DNA of 64,000 nt from Streptomyces gilvus (GTDB taxonomy: Bacteria > Actinomycetota > Actinomycetes > Streptomycetales > Streptomycetaceae): positions 62,001 to 126,000 of the forward strand of contig NZ_JAKWBE010000015.1 in the NCBI RefSeq assembly GCF_022513565.1. Reading direction: 5' to 3'. Of the stretch, positions 60,303 to 64,000 are shown piece after piece. The translations under genes were made by a program, and so were the position numbers. The stretch's first letter is position 1. Every line of letters starts with the position of its first letter. Under the pieces are notes generated by a model. It was not told where the DNA came from. It worked only from the letters and a program-made list of their open reading frames with translations, and ran no database searches.

Positions 60303-61030
60303 TCCCGGACCGCTGTCAGCACCGGCGCCAGGGAGGCCACGATCGACGTGGCGCCGGCTTCGCGCAGCAGTTTCTCCTTGCGTGGGTTACGTCCATAGCC
60401 CAGGAACGGAATGCCCGCGGTGCGTGCGGCGATGAAGTCCGAAGGCGTGTCTCCGATCATCAACGCCGCCGAGGCCGCCACTCCCATGGCCCGCAGTGCC
60501 TGGTTGAGGCAGTGGGGGTCGGGCTTGAGGTGCTGGAGTTCCTGGGTCCGGCCGTAGATGTGGGGGGCGAAGCAGGAGATGAGGCCGCGTCCTGCCAAGT
60601 ATTTGCGGACCACCCGGGGCGAGTTGTTCGTGGCGATCGCGAGGCGGGAGCCGACCGCCTTCCAGGTCTGGATGAGCGGATCGGCGTGCGCGGTCGGCAT
60701 CGCCGTCGATGCCGCTCTGAGTTCTTCCTGGGTGAGACGTTCCTCCAGCTCGGCCACCAGGTCGCTGCCGGGATGCCGACGGTCGACGGCACGCAGCACG
60801 ACGTGGGGGTCGAGGGACGCCCGCTCGTCGTCGCTCAGCAGGCCGCGCAGCCCCTGGCCCTCCAGCCATTCCACCAGACCGTCCGCGACGTCTTCCGCCG
60901 AGTGCCCCGCGAAGAGGCGGCAGATCGGCCCGTCGAAATCCCAGAGCACGACCCGCGCCTCAGCGATCAGGTTCCGCAAGTTCTCTGCCTCTGCAGCCAC
61001 CAGTTCAGTCTGCGTCGTATCAGGAGTCAC
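60293..61030 (-). CDS. HAD-family hydrolase (phosphatase-like), coupled to the GntR of module 2
   Basis: 245 residues from GTG 61030. Motif I VLWDFDGPIC (28-37), motif II LAIATNNSPRVV, motif III Lys in LQHLKPDPHC and motif IV MIGDTPSDFIAARTAGI: a full phosphoglycolate-phosphatase-like set. It removes phosphate from a small molecule. Its start shares one base with the stop of the GntR gene, so it is translationally coupled; an association with the kinase nearby (phosphorylation versus dephosphorylation) is an inference. Confidence 0.88.
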   Translation of the reverse strand: MTPDTTQTELVAAEAENLRNLIAEARVVLWDFDGPICRLFAGHSAEDVADGLVEWLEGQGLRGLLSDDERASLDPHVVLRAVDRRHPGSDLVAELEERLTQEELRAASTAMPTAHADPLIQTWKAVGSRLAIATNNSPRVVRKYLAGRGLISCFAPHIYGRTQELQHLKPDPHCLNQALRAMGVAASAALMIGDTPSDFIAARTAGIPFLGYGRNPRKEKLLREAGATSIVASLAPVLTAVRDQA

Positions 61031-61899
61031 TAGGAGAGTGTCAGGTCCGTGGTGATGGTTTCCCAGAGGGCGTTGAACCACTTCTGGGATTGCTCCACGA
61101 ATGCGGCGTCTCGTTGGCCGGTTCGGCGTTCGAAGGAGAAGAGGAGGGACTCGCTGCCCAGGACGTCGTACATGTCCAGGGTTTCGCTGTCCCACTCCTC
61201 CTCCCGCTTGGTGATCATGTAGTAGGCCACCAGCGCCTCGGTGCCGTTGAGCAGGTAGAGCTTGATGGGCGGGGTGAACGGCAGGGCGCGGAAGGTGACT
61301 CGGACGTCGATGCCGTGCGTGGCGCGCAGGGCCTGGAGGTTGTGCCTGAGGACCTGGCCCTGGGAGTTGCGCAGCGCCAGCCAGCGCTGGTGGACCGGGT
61401 CGTCGTCGCCGCGGCCCTCGACCGGCACCGGGAAGGCCAGGTTGATCTTCCGGGACGGCAGGAGGATGCGGACGTCGATCGACTCGGGGCGGATCTCGCC
61501 GGCGTGGATACGGCGCAGGGGCTCGCCGAGGGCCAGCATCAGCGTCTCGGCCGTCAGGCAGGCGGCGTCCACGCGCACGTGCGGTTCGGAGAAGGCATCC
61601 GCGAGCCGTGGCGCCAGTCCCACCATCGTCGGTTGCGGTTCGCCGCGTGTCACGGGTGGTTCCGCGATCCTCGGCGGGCTGCCCTTGCTGACGTTGCTCA
61701 GCAAGCCGTCCTCCTGGAGCGCGCGCAGGGCCTGGCGTACCGCCCCCCGTTCCACGCCGAACTCGTCCGCCAGTTCTGCCTGGGTCGGCAGGCGGTCGCC
61801 GGCCTTGAGGTCGCCGGTGCGGATGCGTTCGCGGAGGATGTCGGCGATCTCCTGGGGGGACCTTCTGCTGCCGTTCACTGCCACGTTCTCCTGAGTCAC
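61030..61899 (-). CDS. GntR-type regulator with novel C-terminal sensor domain (module 2)
   Basis: 289 residues from GTG 61899; TAGCGT lies six bases before it (leaderless), and the same promoter pattern occurs in module 3. HTH: LPTQAELADEFGVERGAVRQ, then ALRALQEDGLLSNVSKGSPP. Sensor domain ~95-285: APRLADAFSEPHVRVDAACL, VRILLPSRKINLAFPVPVEG, HGIDVRVTFRALPFTPPIKL, YLLNGTEALVAYY and QKWFNALWETI. A downstream GTG with AGGAG (61878) is an alternative start. Co-transcribed with the HAD gene. Confidence 0.88.
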   Translation of the reverse strand: MTQENVAVNGSRRSPQEIADILRERIRTGDLKAGDRLPTQAELADEFGVERGAVRQALRALQEDGLLSNVSKGSPPRIAEPPVTRGEPQPTMVGLAPRLADAFSEPHVRVDAACLTAETLMLALGEPLRRIHAGEIRPESIDVRILLPSRKINLAFPVPVEGRGDDDPVHQRWLALRNSQGQVLRHNLQALRATHGIDVRVTFRALPFTPPIKLYLLNGTEALVAYYMITKREEEWDSETLDMYDVLGSESLLFSFERRTGQRDAAFVEQSQKWFNALWETITTDLTLS

Positions 61900-61994
61900 G
61901 ACCAAACGCTACAACTCGGATCCATCTGCTGGGAGTTGTTGGCGACTTGTTTATGAGTAGGGACCAAGTGGGGATAACTTAGCCAGAGATGGTT

Positions 61995-62014
61995 GCCAAC
62001 TTGGAGAAGTTGGC
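61995..62014. promoter_or_regulatory. Inverted repeat in module 2 spacer
   Basis: GCCAACTT-GGAG-AAGTTGGC: 8-base perfect arms with a 4-base spacer. The half-site CAACTT is the same as in the module 3 palindrome, suggesting related operators for related regulators. Confidence 0.65.
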
Positions 62015-62160
62015 GGAAGGTTTGCCTCCTCGTTTCGCATCGGCCTCCCTCAACTCCGTCCAACTCCGTTCATCTCTGCCCCTCTCCGCCCGTCCCGCCT
62101 CCGCACCCCCCACCGCACCGCCGCACCGTCCCGCCCGCGAAGCCTGAAGGGGGAACCACC

Positions 62161-62349
62161 GTGCCCGTCCTCGCCCTCCTCTCCGCCGTCTTCGTCGTCG
62201 GCGTCGAGCAGACCGTCCAGTGGAAGTACGGCGTCACCGGGATCATCGGCCTGACGCTGCTCACCATAGGCATCAAGGCGAAGAACCCGACGGTCAGCTC
62301 CGTCGGCGCCGTCGTCCTGGCCCTGCTGGTCGCCGGGCCCGCTCTATGA
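62161..62349 (+). CDS. Small hydrophobic membrane protein (module 2, 62 aa)
   Basis: From GTG 62161 (GAAGGGGGA upstream). VPVLALLSAVFVVGVEQTVQ, WKYGVTGIIGLTLLTIGIKA and KNPTVSSVGAVVLALLVAGP: two to three hydrophobic segments around a conserved EQxVQWKYG and IKAKN, shared with the module 3 protein. Function unknown; a membrane stress or phage-defence effector is imaginable but unsupported. Confidence 0.8.
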   Translation: MPVLALLSAVFVVGVEQTVQWKYGVTGIIGLTLLTIGIKAKNPTVSSVGAVVLALLVAGPAL

Positions 62350-62391
62350 GCGCAGTCCGTCCCGGCCGCTCGTCCTGGTTGTGGGAGACGG

Positions 62392-63300
62392 TCAGTTCCT
62401 GAGCAGCAGCTCCGAACTGATCGTCTCCCACAACGCGTTGAACCACAGGTGCGACTGCTCGACGAAGGTCGTGTCCCGCAGGTCGGCGCCCTGCTCGAAG
62501 GCGAACAGCATGGACTGGGTGCCCTCCGCGTCGTACATCTCCAGCGGCTCGTGGTCGATCTCCTCCTCGCGGCGCGTGACCGTGTAGTACGCGAAGAGGG
62601 ACTCCACGCCGTTGAGCAGGTACAGCTTCACCGGCGGGGTGAAGGGCAGCGAGCGGAAGGTGACCTCGACATCGATGCCGTGCGTGGCGCGCAGGGCGAG
62701 CAGGTTGTGCCGCAGGACCTGGACCTGGGCGTTGCGGTGGGACACCCAGCGGCGTTGCAGCCGGCCGTCCGTCGCCGCGTCCACCGGGGTCGGGAAGGCC
62801 AGTTCGATGTCGCTGCTGGGCAGCAGGACGCGGACGTCCACCTTGGCCGGTTTCAGCTGTCCGGCGTGGATCTGGCGCAGCGGTTCGCCGATCGCGAGGG
62901 TGAGGGACACCGAGGTGAGGCACAGGGCGTCTATCTCGACGTGGGGCTCCGCGAACGCGGCCGCTATGCGCGGGGCCAGTGCCACCATGGTGGGCAGCGG
63001 CGGGGCTCCGGGGCCGGTCGGCAAGGCGCCGAGGCCCAGGTCGGGGGCCACGGTGGCGGGCGCGCCCTTGGAGACGTTGGTGAGCAGGTGCTCCGACTGC
63101 AGGATGCGCAGCGCCTGGCGTACGGCACCGCGCTCGACGCCGAACTCGTCGGCCAGCCTGGCCTGCGTGGGCATGCGCTGGCCCGGACGGAGCTCGCCCG
63201 ACCTGATCCGGGCACGCAGCTCGTCGGCCACCTCTCTGTGGGACTTCTGTGGCCGCTGTGACCTCTTCCGCCCATTGACGGCGGCGTGTTGGGGGTCCAC
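62392..63300 (-). CDS. GntR-type regulator with novel C-terminal sensor domain (module 3)
   Basis: 302 residues from GTG 63300, TAGTGT six bases before it (leaderless). HTH: MPTQARLADEFGVERGAVRQ, then ALRILQSEHLLTNVSKGAPA. Sensor domain: APRIAAAFAEPHVEIDALCL, VRVLLPSSDIELAFPTPVDA, HGIDVEVTFRSLPFTPPVKL, YLLNGVESLFAYY and SHLWFNALWETI. It is a clear paralogue of module 2 along its whole length. It likely represses the divergent small protein gene until its ligand binds. Confidence 0.88.
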   Translation of the reverse strand: MDPQHAAVNGRKRSQRPQKSHREVADELRARIRSGELRPGQRMPTQARLADEFGVERGAVRQALRILQSEHLLTNVSKGAPATVAPDLGLGALPTGPGAPPLPTMVALAPRIAAAFAEPHVEIDALCLTSVSLTLAIGEPLRQIHAGQLKPAKVDVRVLLPSSDIELAFPTPVDAATDGRLQRRWVSHRNAQVQVLRHNLLALRATHGIDVEVTFRSLPFTPPVKLYLLNGVESLFAYYTVTRREEEIDHEPLEMYDAEGTQSMLFAFEQGADLRDTTFVEQSHLWFNALWETISSELLLRN

Positions 63301-63385
63301 GACCAAACACTACAACTTCTCGCCATCTTTCGGCAGTTCCTGAGAAGGTGGTTATAAGCCGCTTCCAAGCGGAGATAAGTATAGT

Positions 63386-63404
63386 CAAGTTGGTCACCAA
63401 CTTG
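63386..63404. promoter_or_regulatory. 19-bp perfect palindrome in module 3 spacer
   Basis: CAAGTTGGT-C-ACCAACTTG, followed at 63401 by CTTGAGCAAG. It lies between the regulator and the small gene, near a TATAGT-like -10. It shares CAACTT half-sites with module 2. Confidence 0.75.
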
Positions 63405-63494
63405 AGCAAGCTTCAGCAACCTTGAACAACATGGTCGGAACATCCGGAGGCTTGGCCACAGGGGTCCTCCTCCCGTCCCGAAGGAGGGACCGTC

Positions 63495-63680
63495 ATGCCG
63501 CTCGTAGCCCTCGCCGTCGCCGCCCTCGCTTTCGGATTCGAGCAGCTCGTCCAGTGGAAGTACGGGCCGATGGGCATCATCGCGTTCCTCGCGCTGTCCA
63601 TCGGGCTCAAGGCCAAGAACACCGTCATCAGCGGACTGGGAGCGGTCATCCTCGTGATGCTGCTGGCCCAGTCGGGCTGA
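63495..63680 (+). CDS. Small hydrophobic membrane protein (module 3, 61 aa)
   Basis: From ATG 63495 (AAGGAGG seven bases upstream, a strong site). PLVALAVAALAFGFEQLVQW, KYGPMGIIAFLALSIGLKAK and NTVISGLGAVILVMLLAQSG: the same layout and the shared EQxVQWKYG and KAKN motifs as module 2. Divergent from the module 3 regulator. Confidence 0.82.
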   Translation: MPLVALAVAALAFGFEQLVQWKYGPMGIIAFLALSIGLKAKNTVISGLGAVILVMLLAQSG

Positions 63681-63824
63681 CCTCGCGTCGGCCGAACCCG
63701 GTTCGACTGGCCGGGCTCCCTTCCGGAGGGGAGCCGGGAGCCCGGTCAGTCCGCACCAAGCGCACCGTCACAACCGAACATCGACAACTCAACACCGGCG
63801 GTTCGACAACCGCACCCGCACAGC

Positions 63825-63888
63825 CACAACTGAACAGCTCCATCAGCACAGTCACAACTGAAGAGCCACAACTGCACAGCCACAACTG
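63825..63888. repeat. 14-nt phased CACAACTG repeats upstream of the next gene
   Basis: CACAACTG at 63825, 63853, 63867 and 63881, separated by 28, 14 and 14 bases. Between them CACAG/GAACAG words continue the 14-base period. It sits ~70-130 bases before the gene at 63953 and could be a regulatory array; the rest of 63681-63952 has no gene. Confidence 0.7.
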
Positions 63889-63952
63889 CACAGCACAGCT
63901 ACGGATGAGAGATCAGAGATCAACTGCCGTCTTGTGTGAGGAGGTTCAGAAC

Positions 63953-64000
63953 ATGTCCGGGCACCAAGGGCGCCTGGACGTACGCAGCAGGGCGTCGGCC
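63953..64000 (+). CDS. Start of a gene continuing beyond the window
   Basis: ATG 63953 is preceded by GAGGAGG nine bases upstream, and the frame is open to the edge (MSGHQGRLDVRSRASA). Only 16 residues are visible, so no function can be given. Confidence 0.6.
   Translation, partial: MSGHQGRLDVRSRASA

Overview
The window looks like chromosomal DNA of a Streptomyces. GC content is very high and codons strongly prefer G or C in the third position. Many genes have a TANNNT-type -10 element six to eight bases before the start codon, as in leaderless actinobacterial mRNAs. Typical Streptomyces genes are present: msiK, the carD-ispD-ispF-cysS-rlmB run, phoRP/phoU with a PHO box, mshA, and a helR-type helicase. 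Species cannot be decided from the sequence alone.

Layout. 1-8.15 kb: the 3' part of a flavin oxidoreductase, a large secreted beta-propeller protein, a DadA-like oxidase, a rhomboid-like membrane protein, an APH(6)-type kinase, a 13-nt tandem repeat and a GNAT acetyltransferase. 8.18-15.29 kb: a decayed integrative element in tRNA-Thr(UGU). It is bounded by a 42/46-nt att duplication and by matching pairs of putative integrase arm sites. It holds a DUF433/DUF5615 toxin-antitoxin pair, an unrecognised helical protein, an HsdR remnant, a methyltransferase/CYTH/small-protein operon, a DNA-binding-like protein, a relaxase tail and a broken tyrosine integrase. 15.3-45.8 kb: the core chromosome (msiK, nucleotidyltransferase, DoxX protein, MEP-pathway cluster, phosphate regulation, gpmA, mshA, cell-wall hydrolase, PP2C phosphatase, XRE regulator), with small peptide genes at 29.56 kb (Cys-rich) and 34.3 kb (double-glycine leader).

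45.9-49.8 kb: remains of Tn7-like elements. One ~2.8 kb element has recognisable ends and an in-frame TnsA-TniQ fusion that probably arose by loss of tnsB and tnsC. A second, broken tnsA copy with its own copy of the end block follows. 49.8-55.6 kb: a VapBC pair, a HAD protein, an RraA-like protein, a deazaflavin-reductase/hemerythrin fusion, HelR and a TetR regulator.

55.6-63.7 kb is the most unusual part. Three GntR-type regulators share an unfamiliar C-terminal domain, and each diverges from a tiny (60-62 aa) hydrophobic protein gene across a palindrome-bearing spacer. A fourth protein carries the same domain behind two membrane helices instead of a DNA-binding domain. It lies immediately downstream of a tandem two-domain APH-type kinase. 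One regulator is translationally coupled to a HAD phosphatase. I propose that these form a family of paralogous sensor/small-membrane-protein modules. What they sense is not evident from sequence.
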